Source: an uncultured Lachnospiraceae bacterium (GTDB taxonomy: Bacteria; Bacillota; Clostridia; Lachnospirales; Lachnospiraceae). Taken from it: a stretch of 64,000 nt of DNA. Position 1 is the first letter of the stretch; the number at the start of each line of letters is the position of its first letter. The stretch lies in assembly GCA_910585345.1 (NCBI GenBank), contig CAJUDS010000009.1:1-64000 (forward strand). Reading direction: 5' to 3'. The notes beneath the pieces are model-generated. The model had not been told where the DNA came from. It saw only the letters and a list, made by a program, of their open reading frames with translations, and did no database searches. Made by a program: the position numbers and the translations under genes. This document shows positions 16,153 through 25,628 of this stretch, piece by piece.

Positions 16153-17544
16153 ATGTTCATGAAATCAAAAAAGAATCCGCCCAAAGGCCTCCGGATCATT
16201 ATCGTAGGCTGCGGCAAAGTAGGTATGACCCTGATCGAACAGCTTTCCCGCGAAGGCCATGATATTATCATTATTGATAAAAGCGCTGAAAAGGTACAGA
16301 CCATGAGCAGCCTTTATGACGTGATGGGACTTCCCGGCAACGGCGCCAGCTATGGCGTACAGATGGAAGCCGGTATCGAAAACGCGGATTTGATCATTGC
16401 AGTGACCGATTCCGATGAACTGAATCTTCTGTGTTGTACGGTTGCCAAACAAGTCGGCAACTGCGCTGCCATTGCCCGTGTACGTAATCCTGACTATAGC
16501 AGAGAAGTCGGATATCTGCGCGAAAAACTGGGACTTGCCATGATCATTAATCCGGAGCTGGAAGCCTCACGGGAAGCGGCGCGCATTCTTTATATGCCTA
16601 CCGCACTGGAAATCAATACTTTTGCACACGGACAGGCAGAGATGGTAAAATTCAAGGTGCCGGAAGGAAATAAACTTGCCGGCATGCCCATTGCCCAATT
16701 GGGGAAAGACATTACCGAAAATATATTGATCTGCGCGGTGGAGCGCGACGGTGAAGTTTATATCCCTTCCGGAAATTTCCGTGTGGAGGCCGGGGATGTC
16801 GTCTCCTTTGTGGCATCCAGAATGATGGCAAAAGCGTTTTTAAAGCACATCGGTTTTAAGACCAATCAGGTGAAAGGCACCATGATTATCGGCGGCGGAA
16901 AAGCCGCCTACTATCTGGCCAACCAGCTTCTTCATATGGGTATCTCTGTTAAAATTATAGAAAGAGACCGGGAACGCTGTGAAAGACTTAGTATTCTACT
17001 GCCGAAAGCGATTATTATCAACGGAGACGGTACGGATGAAGAGCTATTGAAGGAAGAAGGCATCGAGTATGTCGAATCATTCGTCCCTTTGACAGGCATC
17101 GATGAAGAAAACATCATGCTGACGTTATACGCAAGACGCATGTCCAACGCCAAAATTATTACAAAAATCAACCGGATCGCCTTCCGGGAAGTAATCAACA
17201 GTCTGGATCTGGGCAGCGTAATCTATCCAAGATACATTACATCTGAAGCCATTATCGCATATGTCCGGGCAAAAAAAGATTCTATGGACAGTAATATCGA
17301 AACGCTCTACCACATGTTCGACCACCGCGTGGAAGCCATCGAATTTCTCGTTTATGAGAAATCCGGCGTGACCGGTATTCCTTTAAAAGATCTCTCCCTG
17401 AAAAAAGATTTGCTGATTTCCTTTATCAACCGGCATGGCGACATCATTATCCCCAGCGGCCATGATTCTATTGAAGTCGGGGATACCGTTATGATTGTCA
17501 CAACCCACACGGGTTTTAATGACATTCAGGATATTTTAAAATAG
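16153..17544 (+). CDS. trkA: Trk/Ktr potassium uptake regulatory subunit TrkA
   Basis: TrkA is the cytoplasmic gating subunit of a K+ uptake channel. The 463-aa protein has two RCK halves, each with a Rossmann NAD-binding domain (IIIVGCGKVGMTLIEQL at about 17-33 and MIIGGGKAAYYLANQLL in the second half) followed by a TrkA_C domain. This is the double-length TrkA form. The ATG at 16153 has GGAGGG 7 nt upstream; an in-frame ATG at 16138 lies before that site and is unlikely. It is followed 11 nt later by trkH, forming a complete uptake system. Confidence 0.95.
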   Translation: MFMKSKKNPPKGLRIIIVGCGKVGMTLIEQLSREGHDIIIIDKSAEKVQTMSSLYDVMGLPGNGASYGVQMEAGIENADLIIAVTDSDELNLLCCTVAKQVGNCAAIARVRNPDYSREVGYLREKLGLAMIINPELEASREAARILYMPTALEINTFAHGQAEMVKFKVPEGNKLAGMPIAQLGKDITENILICAVERDGEVYIPSGNFRVEAGDVVSFVASRMMAKAFLKHIGFKTNQVKGTMIIGGGKAAYYLANQLLHMGISVKIIERDRERCERLSILLPKAIIINGDGTDEELLKEEGIEYVESFVPLTGIDEENIMLTLYARRMSNAKIITKINRIAFREVINSLDLGSVIYPRYITSEAIIAYVRAKKDSMDSNIETLYHMFDHRVEAIEFLVYEKSGVTGIPLKDLSLKKDLLISFINRHGDIIIPSGHDSIEVGDTVMIVTTHTGFNDIQDILK

Positions 17545-17555
17545 CGGAGGCAACT

Positions 17556-19028
17556 ATGAACAGTTCTATCATTCGTTATATTCTGGGAAGTGTATTAAAA
17601 ATAGAAGCGGTCCTTCTGCTCCTGCCCGTTATGACTGCCGTCATTTACCGGGAAGCCGTAGGCGTTTATTATTTCGCAGTGGCAGCTTTCTGCTTCCTGC
17701 TGGGCCTGCTGATGACACGCAGAAAACCAAAAACCTTTGTCTTTTATTTAAAAGAAGGCTGTGTCGCCACTTCGCTGAGCTGGGTTTTCCTCAGTTTCTT
17801 CGGTGCCCTGCCTTTTTGGCTTTCCGGAGAGATTCCTTCACTCACAGATGCTCTGTTTGAGACGATTTCCGGTTTTACCACTACCGGAGCCAGTATTTTG
17901 AGTGATGTGGAGGCTCTCTCTCACGCCGCCCTCTTCTGGCGCAGCTTCACCCATTGGATCGGCGGCATGGGCGTACTTGTATTCCTTCTGGCAATCATTC
18001 CTCTAAGCGGCGGTTCCCACATTAATCTGATGCGGGCAGAAAGCCCGGGGCCTTCTGTCGGGAAGCTCGTCCCCAAGCTTAAATACACTGCAAGGATTCT
18101 TTATATCATCTATTTTGGTATGACCATTCTCGAACTCCTTTTGCTTGTAGCCGGACGCATGCCCTTTTTTGATGCGCTCACCACCACGATGGGAACGGCC
18201 GGCACCGGAGGGTTCGGCATCAAAAATGACAGTATGATGGGGTACTCGGCTTACATCCAGTGGATTGTCACAATCTTCATGATCCTGTTCGGCGTGAATT
18301 TTAATGCTTATTATTTAATCCTGTTCCATCATTTTAAAAAAGCCTTTTCCATCGAGGAAGTGCGCTGCTATCTGGGTATTATCGCCGCTGCTGTCGCTAT
18401 TATCTTTTTTCAGGTACTTCGTGTCTATGGCAGCGCATTTGACGCCCTGACCCATGCCGCTTTCCAGGTAGCCTCCATAATTACCACCACCGGCTACTCG
18501 ACGACTGATTTTGACCTCTGGTCACAGGCCAGTAAAACAGTGCTCGTTCTGCTGATGTTCATCGGCGCCTGCGCAGGCAGTACAGGCGGCGGTATCAAGG
18601 TATCCCGTTTTGTGATCCTCGTAAAAACGCTTGGCAAAGAACTCACTTCCTATATTCACCCAAAAAGTATTAAAAAAATTAAAGTGGAAGGCAAGCCTGT
18701 CGAACATGAGGTCGTGCGTTCCACCAATGTTTATTTCATTACTTTTATGATTATTTTTTCTGCTTCCGTACTGGCAGTTTCCTTCGAAGGGAAAGATCTG
18801 ATCACCAATTTTACCGCCGTAGCCGCCACCATCAATAATATAGGCCCCGGATTGGAAATGGTTGGACCTACGCAGAATTTCGGCCTCTTTACACCGTTTT
18901 CCAAATATGTGCTGATGTTCGATATGCTGGCAGGCCGCCTGGAACTGTTTCCATTGTTGATTCTGTTCCATCCCGTGATCTGGAAAGATTTATTTACCCA
19001 GAAAATCATTTACCGCAAAGGGGCGTAA
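17556..19028 (+). CDS. trkH: TrkH-family potassium uptake channel
   Basis: The 490-aa polytopic protein is the membrane pore partner of TrkA. The four selectivity-filter loops can be seen as TISGFTTTGASIL, TMGTAGTGGFGI, ITTTGYSTTD and TINNIGPGLEM. Glycine is retained at each filter position, as needed for K+ selectivity. SD GCGGAGG precedes the ATG, and the gene lies 11 nt after trkA. It ends 5 nt from the convergent dgt gene with no obvious terminator between them. Confidence 0.95.
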   Translation: MNSSIIRYILGSVLKIEAVLLLLPVMTAVIYREAVGVYYFAVAAFCFLLGLLMTRRKPKTFVFYLKEGCVATSLSWVFLSFFGALPFWLSGEIPSLTDALFETISGFTTTGASILSDVEALSHAALFWRSFTHWIGGMGVLVFLLAIIPLSGGSHINLMRAESPGPSVGKLVPKLKYTARILYIIYFGMTILELLLLVAGRMPFFDALTTTMGTAGTGGFGIKNDSMMGYSAYIQWIVTIFMILFGVNFNAYYLILFHHFKKAFSIEEVRCYLGIIAAAVAIIFFQVLRVYGSAFDALTHAAFQVASIITTTGYSTTDFDLWSQASKTVLVLLMFIGACAGSTGGGIKVSRFVILVKTLGKELTSYIHPKSIKKIKVEGKPVEHEVVRSTNVYFITFMIIFSASVLAVSFEGKDLITNFTAVAATINNIGPGLEMVGPTQNFGLFTPFSKYVLMFDMLAGRLELFPLLILFHPVIWKDLFTQKIIYRKGA

Positions 19029-19033
19029 CCGTT

Positions 19034-20455
19034 TCACCCCTGCCACTGACCGCTCAATTCCTGATACAACCTTTTGGCATAGCTGTCTGTCATACCGCAG
19101 ATATCATCGGTCACAAGCAACAGCCGCAGGTATAATTTTTCCGCTTCCGGTTTGTCTTTCGCATATCGTTTATAAATTGTGCGGTAGTTTTCTGAGATCA
19201 GCGCCATCAGCTTCTCCTGTACGGCTGTCATTTTTGTCTCCGTATCATAATAAAGCGCTGCGTTCACAAATGCATCTAACAGAAAATTCAATATTTTTTC
19301 CGCCGCGATCTCCAGTTTCAGAATCGGTCTGGACACAAATGCATAGCGGTATGCAATATCTCCCAGCACCCGCGCCGTCAATTCCCCCGGCGTGCCCAAA
19401 AGCAGCTCCTTTGTATGCCGGCCTGCCATAATCGCCTTATAGTTGCCGGTAAAGCCTGCAGTCGCACAACTGATCAGATGCCCCTGTACCTGCACGATCC
19501 AATTCTGTACTGCATACATCTCAGGCGACTCCTCGCCTCTTTCCAGCGCCCGCGCATATTTATCTTCCAGACGCTGCACCAATGCAAGATACCCTCCGGC
19601 ATCCGGCGCGTTCTCACCTGCTGCTTTCAGCTCCTTCACCAAATCTGAAAATGTGATACACCCCTTTTTGAATGCGTCCTCTATATCGGCCGTCAAATAT
19701 GCGATATCGTCGGCTGCTTCCAGCACATAGGCAAGCGGATGTCTGCTGCCGTTCAGCCCAAGCGATTTCTCAATATCTGCAAAAACCTCCCTGTCCGCAT
19801 AAAAATACCCCATTTTCTTTGTTCGGATATCCCCGCTCTCTCTGTCGATCTCTAACGAAGAAACCGGGTATTTAATAATCGTTGCCAGCAATGCCTTCGT
19901 CAGATTCATACCATGCTCATCCACCAGATAATGCAGCTTTGTTACAAGCCGCAGCGCCTGCGTATTGCCCTCAAACGCATAAAAATCCTCCTGCATCTGC
20001 GGCGTCAAAAACTCTGTCAGCTTTTTTCCATGATAAGTAAGCTCCGGCAGATGTCTCGAAAACCAGTCCCTGATCACAGTTTCCCCAAAATGGCCAAAAG
20101 GAGGATTCCCAATGTCATGAAGCAGTCCCGCGCATTGCAGAATATCACAGATATCTGCTCCATACTCCGGACAAAAACCGGTGTCGCCGATCACCTTCCT
20201 AATATTTTGCGCAATGTTTTGTCCCAGGGATTTCCCATAAGAAGAAACTTCCAGAGAATGTGTCAGCCTCGTTCTAATAAAATCGCTTCTGTCCAATGGG
20301 AATACCTGCGTTTTGTCCTGCAGTCTCCGAAAAGAAGCGCTCTGTATAATTCTATGATAATCTTTTTCAAATTCTGTACGCAGATCGTTAGAATTTCTGC
20401 TGCGGTAACTCCGGATTCTGTCATCACAGAGAAGTTGTTTCCATTCCATCCCCAT
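19034..20455 (-). CDS. dgt: deoxyguanosinetriphosphate triphosphohydrolase (dGTPase)
   Basis: dGTPases cut dNTPs to nucleoside and triphosphate and adjust precursor pools. The 473-aa protein has the N-terminal RTRLTHSLEVSSYG motif, the HD pair in LLHDIGNPPFGHFGE and the later ADDIAYLTADIED helix of the metal site. The start overlaps the end of the diguanylate cyclase gene by 32 nt; a second ATG two codons in has the better-placed AAAGGA. Being third in a hydrolase-cyclase-dGTPase run is unusual. Confidence 0.93.
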   Translation of the reverse strand: MGMEWKQLLCDDRIRSYRSRNSNDLRTEFEKDYHRIIQSASFRRLQDKTQVFPLDRSDFIRTRLTHSLEVSSYGKSLGQNIAQNIRKVIGDTGFCPEYGADICDILQCAGLLHDIGNPPFGHFGETVIRDWFSRHLPELTYHGKKLTEFLTPQMQEDFYAFEGNTQALRLVTKLHYLVDEHGMNLTKALLATIIKYPVSSLEIDRESGDIRTKKMGYFYADREVFADIEKSLGLNGSRHPLAYVLEAADDIAYLTADIEDAFKKGCITFSDLVKELKAAGENAPDAGGYLALVQRLEDKYARALERGEESPEMYAVQNWIVQVQGHLISCATAGFTGNYKAIMAGRHTKELLLGTPGELTARVLGDIAYRYAFVSRPILKLEIAAEKILNFLLDAFVNAALYYDTETKMTAVQEKLMALISENYRTIYKRYAKDKPEAEKLYLRLLLVTDDICGMTDSYAKRLYQELSGQWQG

Positions 20456-21752
20456 TCCTTTCTTCCGGCAGACGGCAGATCACCTGATTTCTTCCATGCC
20501 GCTTTCCATAATATAATTTATCATCCGCCACTTTGATAAACACATCTGCTTTCTCGTTGATGCCCCCTTCTGTCACACCGAAGGACATCGTCAGGCAAAC
20601 CGTGCAGTCTCCGTATGGAATACGAAGCAGTCTGATCTCTTTCAAGATCTCTTCCACATGTTCCGCAGCTTCCTTCGCATGTAACCTTGTATACACCAAC
20701 AAAAACTCTTCGCCTCCCCACCGGACGGCAAAACCCTTTCCTTCCATATGCCTGCAAAGAAGAGCGGACACCTCTTTTAAAACCAAATCTCCGCAGTCAT
20801 GCCCGTATGTATCATTGATTTTTTTAAAAAAATCGATATCTCCCAACGCCACAGAAAATGGTTTTCCATCTATTCTGGCATTTTTCTGTGTCTCATCCAG
20901 CTTTTCTATTCCGAAACGTCTGTTATTCAAACCGGTCAGCGCATCCTTTTCCACCAAATTGCGGATAGAATGCTGCATTTGCACGGCCGAATTCCCCATT
21001 CTTCCAATCTCGTCGTTCCGCTTCATAATCAGCGGATTCATTTCCGCCGAAAACCTCCCTTCCGACATCGCGGTAAGAAAATCCTGAATCATATGAATAT
21101 GGGATATGACCCTGCACGACCATCGGAAGCAGATACATCCTGCCGCAAACACAATGCAGGCAATCATAAGAGCCGCCGGAATAAAGGAATAACGGATCGT
21201 CCGCGATATTTCCCGCGACGGCTTGCCCGCAAACATCATTCCCACGCAATTCCCATCGGAATTGCAAACCGGCCTGTAATATGAAAAGTAGTTCTCCCCC
21301 ATCACATCAGCTCTTGCATAAAACCCCGGGACACCCGCTTCATACACCTGCTGCGCAACAATAGCGCTGCTATGGCTTCCCACAATCCGGTCTCCGTTCT
21401 CATCTCTGATCGTCGTCAGTACTCTTGTATCATGGTAAAAAAGCGTTAAGTCAATCCCGGTTTCCTCTTTTACCTGGTCCATTACTTTATGGGCGTCTTC
21501 CAGGACAGCGTTCCCTTTGCGCAGCGAAGACGCCTCAGCCCCTTCCAGCATATAGTCGCCCGGGTAAAGGACATCTATCTCCGCAAGTGTTAAATTACAT
21601 ATGTTCTCCAATTCTGACTCGATCTGTCCGTGGATCGCCTGGATGTACCAGCCGGAACAGAATATCGTAATGGCAATCCCCAGGAATGCCACAGGCAACA
21701 CTGTCATCATGAGCATCGTCACATACAGACTGCCCGATAATTTCTTCCCCAT
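20424..21752 (-). CDS. membrane diguanylate cyclase (GGDEF) with extracellular sensor
   Basis: The 442-aa protein makes cyclic di-GMP. An N-terminal helix (about 12-35), an extracytoplasmic Cache-like sensor region to about 185, a second helix, a HAMP-like linker and a C-terminal GGDEF domain (about 270-430) are visible. The active motif is RWGGEEF with DALTGLNNRRFG and FKKINDTYGHDCGD, so it should be active. The inhibitory RxxD site appears as RHME, suggesting weak product inhibition. It lies 17 nt after the NlpC/P60 hydrolase gene and overlaps dgt. Confidence 0.9.
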   Translation of the reverse strand: MGKKLSGSLYVTMLMMTVLPVAFLGIAITIFCSGWYIQAIHGQIESELENICNLTLAEIDVLYPGDYMLEGAEASSLRKGNAVLEDAHKVMDQVKEETGIDLTLFYHDTRVLTTIRDENGDRIVGSHSSAIVAQQVYEAGVPGFYARADVMGENYFSYYRPVCNSDGNCVGMMFAGKPSREISRTIRYSFIPAALMIACIVFAAGCICFRWSCRVISHIHMIQDFLTAMSEGRFSAEMNPLIMKRNDEIGRMGNSAVQMQHSIRNLVEKDALTGLNNRRFGIEKLDETQKNARIDGKPFSVALGDIDFFKKINDTYGHDCGDLVLKEVSALLCRHMEGKGFAVRWGGEEFLLVYTRLHAKEAAEHVEEILKEIRLLRIPYGDCTVCLTMSFGVTEGGINEKADVFIKVADDKLYYGKRHGRNQVICRLPEERNGDGMETTSL

Positions 21753-21769
21753 CTCTTATGATCTCCCCA

Positions 21770-22999
21770 TCATACGACTCTGCGCACCGACAAGATTTCT
21801 TTATAGGTAGCAGGTGTAATTTTAATCCCTGTCTTTTGTGTGCTGGCGTGCACAATATAACCGTTGCCTATATACATTCCCACATGGCCGGCATAACAGA
21901 TGATATCTCCCGGTTGGGCATCCGCATAAGATACGCTTGTGCCATAGCTTCTCTGCGATGTGGAATTGCGGGGAATGGAAATCCCGAAATCTCTGTATAC
22001 AGCCTGTGTAAAGCCGGAGCAATCAGCCCCGTTTGTCAGGCTTGTCCCACCTGGCACATAAGGATTCCCGATAAACCGACACGCATAGGAAGCGATTTCT
22101 TTCCCCTTAGCGCTTCCCGACGCGCTGTTAATCATAGAAACAACCTCCGCACTGGCTGTTCCCGGCGACTTAGACGGCGGTTTTTTTTCTGTTTCTCCAC
22201 CGGACTGGCCGTTGTTCTTCTTTTTGGCTTCCTCCCGGGCCTTCCGCTCCGCTTCCTCTTTGGCTCTGCGCGCGGCTTCCTCTGCCTCCAATTGTTTGAT
22301 CTGCGATGTCTGCTGCTTGATCAGCGCTTTATATTGCGCCGCCGACTGCCGTATCTGCGCGATCTGCACTTCAAAATTCTCAGCTTCCGCCTTCTTTTGC
22401 TCCAGAGCCGCTTCCAGCGCCTCCTGCTCTTCCTTCAGTTCATATTCTTCCGCTTCCAGATCTGATTTTTCTTCTTCCAGCGCCTCCTTCAGGTCTGCAA
22501 CCTCCTGCCGCACTTCCTGATATTCCCTTAGGAGTCTTCTGTCATATTCATACAATTTTTCTATGTATTCTGCTTTGTTCATCATATCACTGATGTTTTT
22601 TGATTCAAACAGAAGCTGCACATAGGTCGTATTGCCCTTTTCATACATGAACTTGATCCGCTTCTTCATGGCCTGGTACTGTTCTTCTTCCCTGACCACC
22701 GCCGCATCCAGATCAGCCTGTGCGATTTCAATCTCTTCTTTTTTCGCCTCAATCTCCTCTTCCAGTAAGCCAATACTGCTCATCAATTCTACCAGCGTGC
22801 CATCCAGCGCATCGATCTCCTCCTCCACAGCATCCTTTTCTCCTTCCAGACCGGACGCCTGACCATTGATCGCATTCAGCTGACTCTGGGTTTCCGCCAA
22901 CTGCTGTTTCAGTTCCGCAATGGTGGCCGCCTGCGCAGGTATTGCCAGCGACAGGCTTACCGCAATTGTCAGCAGCCCACAGAGCAATTTTTTCTTCAT
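21770..22999 (-). CDS. secreted NlpC/P60 peptidoglycan hydrolase with coiled-coil domain
   Basis: The 409-aa protein has a signal peptide (cleavage near AQAATIAELK), a long coiled coil (residues about 28-250, rich in Glu, Gln and Ala) like that of PcsB/CwlO, a basic Pro/Gly/Ser linker, and a C-terminal NlpC/P60 domain. The catalytic cysteine is in NGADCSGFTQAVY and the histidine in YAGHVGMYIGNG. It should cut peptide stems of peptidoglycan, and the coiled coil probably restrains or docks it, for example on FtsEX by analogy. It leads the run with the diguanylate cyclase and dGTPase. Confidence 0.92.
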   Translation of the reverse strand: MKKKLLCGLLTIAVSLSLAIPAQAATIAELKQQLAETQSQLNAINGQASGLEGEKDAVEEEIDALDGTLVELMSSIGLLEEEIEAKKEEIEIAQADLDAAVVREEEQYQAMKKRIKFMYEKGNTTYVQLLFESKNISDMMNKAEYIEKLYEYDRRLLREYQEVRQEVADLKEALEEEKSDLEAEEYELKEEQEALEAALEQKKAEAENFEVQIAQIRQSAAQYKALIKQQTSQIKQLEAEEAARRAKEEAERKAREEAKKKNNGQSGGETEKKPPSKSPGTASAEVVSMINSASGSAKGKEIASYACRFIGNPYVPGGTSLTNGADCSGFTQAVYRDFGISIPRNSTSQRSYGTSVSYADAQPGDIICYAGHVGMYIGNGYIVHASTQKTGIKITPATYKEILSVRRVV

Positions 23000-23063
23000 G
23001 TACGCCTCCTGTCCTTTGGCTGCTTACTACCGCATCCAAAGGCAATTTACAATCCCTTCCTAA

Positions 23064-24455
23064 TTACAGTTCACAGTTTTTTACCGTCCTGGGAAAGGGC
23101 ACCACATCACGGATATTTCCCATCCCCGTCAAATACATGACACATCTTTCAAAACCAAGGCCGAATCCTGCATGTCTTGCACTGCCGTATTTGCGCAGGT
23201 CCAGATAAAAGTCATAGTCCTCTTTTTTGAGTCCCAGTTCTTCCATGCGTTTCTCCAAAAGCTCCAGGCTGTCTTCTCTCTGACTGCCGCCAATGATCTC
23301 ACCAATACCAGGAACAAGACAGTCCATAGCCGCCACGGTCTTTCCATCCTCGTTCATCTTCATGTAGAACGCCTTGATTTCCTTTGGATAATCTGTCACA
23401 AAAACAGGGCGTTTAAACTCTTTTTCCGTCAGGAAACGTTCATGCTCCGTCTGCAGATCGCATCCCCAAAATACTTTATACTCAAATTCATCATTATGCT
23501 GTTCCAGAATCTGAATTGCCTCCGTATAAGTCACATGGCCAAAATCCGATTCCATTACATGGTGCAGACGTTCCAGCAGTCCCTTATCTACAAATTGATG
23601 AAAGAAATTCATTTCCTCCGGCGCATTTTCCAGCACATAACGGATAATATATTTAATCATGCTCTCTGCCAGCGCCATATCATCTCTCAGGTCCGCAAAT
23701 GCCATTTCCGGCTCAATCATCCAGAACTCCGCAGCATGGCGGGTAGTATTAGAGTTTTCCGCACGGAACGTAGGCCCAAACGTATATACGTTTTTAAATG
23801 CCATGGCAAAAGTCTCTACATTTAATTGTCCGCTGACAGTCAGGTTGGTTTCTTTGCCAAAAAAGTCCTGGCTGTAATCAATCTGTCCATCCTTCGTCAT
23901 TGGAGGTTCCTTCATATCCAGCGTCGTTACCTGAAACATTTCTCCCGCTCCTTCACAGTCGCTCCCGGTAATCAACGGCGTATGCACATAGACAAATCCT
24001 CTTTCCTGGAAAAAGCGGTGGATGGCATAAGCCGTCAGAGAACGTACCCGGAACACCGCCTGGAATGTATTCGTCCTCGGACGCAGATGCGTAATCGTAC
24101 GCAGATATTCCATACTGTGACGTTTTTTCTGCAAAGGATAGTCCGCAGTAGACTCCCCTTCAACGTCCACCCGCTCCGCCTGAATCTCAAAAGGCTGCTT
24201 TGCTTTTGGCGTTTCCACAAGCATACCTGTCACAACAAGCGCACTGCCCACATTCAGCCTGCAGATTGCTGAAAAATTATCCAGTCCGTCTCCGTACACA
24301 ATCTGCAGCGGCTCAAAAAATGAACCGTCGCTCAGTACAATAAACCCAAATGTTTTGGAATCACGGATGCTTCTGACCCAGCCGCCCACAGTTATTCTTT
24401 TTCCAATAAATTTTTCTCTCTCATGATACAGTTCTTTAATTGTTGTCAATTCCAT
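23064..24455 (-). CDS. asnS: asparaginyl-tRNA synthetase
   Basis: AsnS charges tRNA-Asn. The 463-aa class II synthetase has the N-terminal OB-fold anticodon domain (ITVGGWVRSIRDSK) and the catalytic core with motif 2 (FRAENSNTTRHAAEFWMIEPE) and motif 3 (GFGLGFERCVMYLTG). The start chosen has GGGAG 7 nt upstream and gives the normal family length; an ATG 27 nt earlier overlaps the stop of the upstream lipoprotein gene. It is probably co-transcribed with that gene. No T-box is present ahead of it. Confidence 0.96.
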   Translation of the reverse strand: MELTTIKELYHEREKFIGKRITVGGWVRSIRDSKTFGFIVLSDGSFFEPLQIVYGDGLDNFSAICRLNVGSALVVTGMLVETPKAKQPFEIQAERVDVEGESTADYPLQKKRHSMEYLRTITHLRPRTNTFQAVFRVRSLTAYAIHRFFQERGFVYVHTPLITGSDCEGAGEMFQVTTLDMKEPPMTKDGQIDYSQDFFGKETNLTVSGQLNVETFAMAFKNVYTFGPTFRAENSNTTRHAAEFWMIEPEMAFADLRDDMALAESMIKYIIRYVLENAPEEMNFFHQFVDKGLLERLHHVMESDFGHVTYTEAIQILEQHNDEFEYKVFWGCDLQTEHERFLTEKEFKRPVFVTDYPKEIKAFYMKMNEDGKTVAAMDCLVPGIGEIIGGSQREDSLELLEKRMEELGLKKEDYDFYLDLRKYGSARHAGFGLGFERCVMYLTGMGNIRDVVPFPRTVKNCEL

Positions 24456-24474
24456 TTCATTTCTCCCGTTCCCT

Positions 24475-25542
24475 TTATTCATAGTTGGTAATTACCGCAT
24501 TTTCCTTGAGCAGCGTCAAAACCTTATCGCACATCACATAGTCCTCAAAATTATCCTCGCCTCTGTCGGCTATCAGCTCATCCGCATCCGCATATCCTCC
24601 CTTTTCCACGCCTTCCGCAATCGCGGCGTCAATCTCCTCCTGACTGACCGCAATGTTCTCTTCATTGGCAATCGCCTGCAGCATTATGGATTCCTGGCAG
24701 GATGCTCTGGCTCCCGCTCTTGCCTCTTCTTCAAACTCTTCCATCGTGATTCCATAATATCCCGTTATGAATGTCTCAAAGCTCATATTGCTCATACCGG
24801 CAATTTTTGTCATATTTCTGACAACTCTGTCATAATACTCATCCACCATTGCTTTGGGAGGCTCCCGGAACGTGCAACCCGCCATCACCTTACTGACCAG
24901 CGCATCTTCCACATTTCTGTCGTATGTTTCCTGCGCTTCTTTCTGTCCCAGATCAAACACATAGGCACGGTACTCCTCCACCGTACTGCAGCCCACATCC
25001 AGAGATTTCACAAAATCATCCGTCAATTCCGGCAGATGTCTCGCACTGACGCTGTGCACCGTCACCGTAAAGACAGTATCCACACCCGACATATCCGGAT
25101 TGTTCAGATAGGGGTCGGGAAATGTGACAGGCACATCTCTTGTTTCCCCAGCTCTGACGCCCACAAGGCCGGACTCAAAACCAGGAATAAAATCTCCGGA
25201 ACCAAGCATCAGATCATAATTCTGGTCTGCGCCCCGTTCAAACGGCTCCCCGTCTATTTTCCCTACATAATCAATTGTGACCGTATCACCCATCTGCGCC
25301 GGATAATCCTCTCCCGCTTTTTCCCATGTCACATGATTGCTCAGCACAACGCCAATATAATTGTCCACATAGTCCTGCGTCACTTCCATCACAGGCACCG
25401 AAATTTCCAGCCCCTTATATTGACCAAGCTCCACATACCGGTTCGTATTCATTTCGGCCAGTGTAGTATATTCATTGCCGCACCCGCCCAGACACACTGC
25501 CGCAAAAATCATACTGAAAAACAATGCTGCTTTCTTTTTCAT
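24475..25542 (-). CDS. lipoprotein with FKBP and trigger-factor-like domains (surface foldase)
   Basis: The 355-aa protein has a lipoprotein signal with lipobox CLGGC (C21), an N-terminal segment resembling the end of the trigger factor ribosome-binding region, an FKBP-type prolyl isomerase domain (MGDTVTIDYVGKIDGEPFE ... FIPGFESGLVGVRAGE) and a trigger-factor C-terminal helical domain. Ordinary trigger factor is cytoplasmic and unlipidated; this version should sit on the outer face of the membrane and fold secreted proteins, as PrsA does. The ATG at 25542 has GGAG 8 nt upstream; a longer in-frame start would mask the signal peptide. The promoter lies at 25600-25628. Confidence 0.82.
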   Translation of the reverse strand: MKKKAALFFSMIFAAVCLGGCGNEYTTLAEMNTNRYVELGQYKGLEISVPVMEVTQDYVDNYIGVVLSNHVTWEKAGEDYPAQMGDTVTIDYVGKIDGEPFERGADQNYDLMLGSGDFIPGFESGLVGVRAGETRDVPVTFPDPYLNNPDMSGVDTVFTVTVHSVSARHLPELTDDFVKSLDVGCSTVEEYRAYVFDLGQKEAQETYDRNVEDALVSKVMAGCTFREPPKAMVDEYYDRVVRNMTKIAGMSNMSFETFITGYYGITMEEFEEEARAGARASCQESIMLQAIANEENIAVSQEEIDAAIAEGVEKGGYADADELIADRGEDNFEDYVMCDKVLTLLKENAVITNYE

Positions 25543-25599
25543 TCTTCTTCTCCATAATATTTCAGATAAATTACGCAAATCGCCGATTTATAGCTCATT

Positions 25600-25628
25600 A
25601 TTTTAGCACAAAAACAGTTTTTTTACAA
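25600..25628 (-). promoter_or_regulatory. promoter of the lipoprotein foldase-asnS transcript
   Basis: TTGTAA (25623-25628), a 17-nt spacer and TAAAAT (25600-25605) on the minus strand. The -35 hexamer overlaps the stop codon of the upstream cardiolipin synthase gene. Confidence 0.65.

Noticed and set aside
20533..21087. Plus-strand frames of 160-185 aa within the diguanylate cyclase gene
   Set aside because: They are antisense to a gene with a full GGDEF domain and have no ribosome sites or family features.
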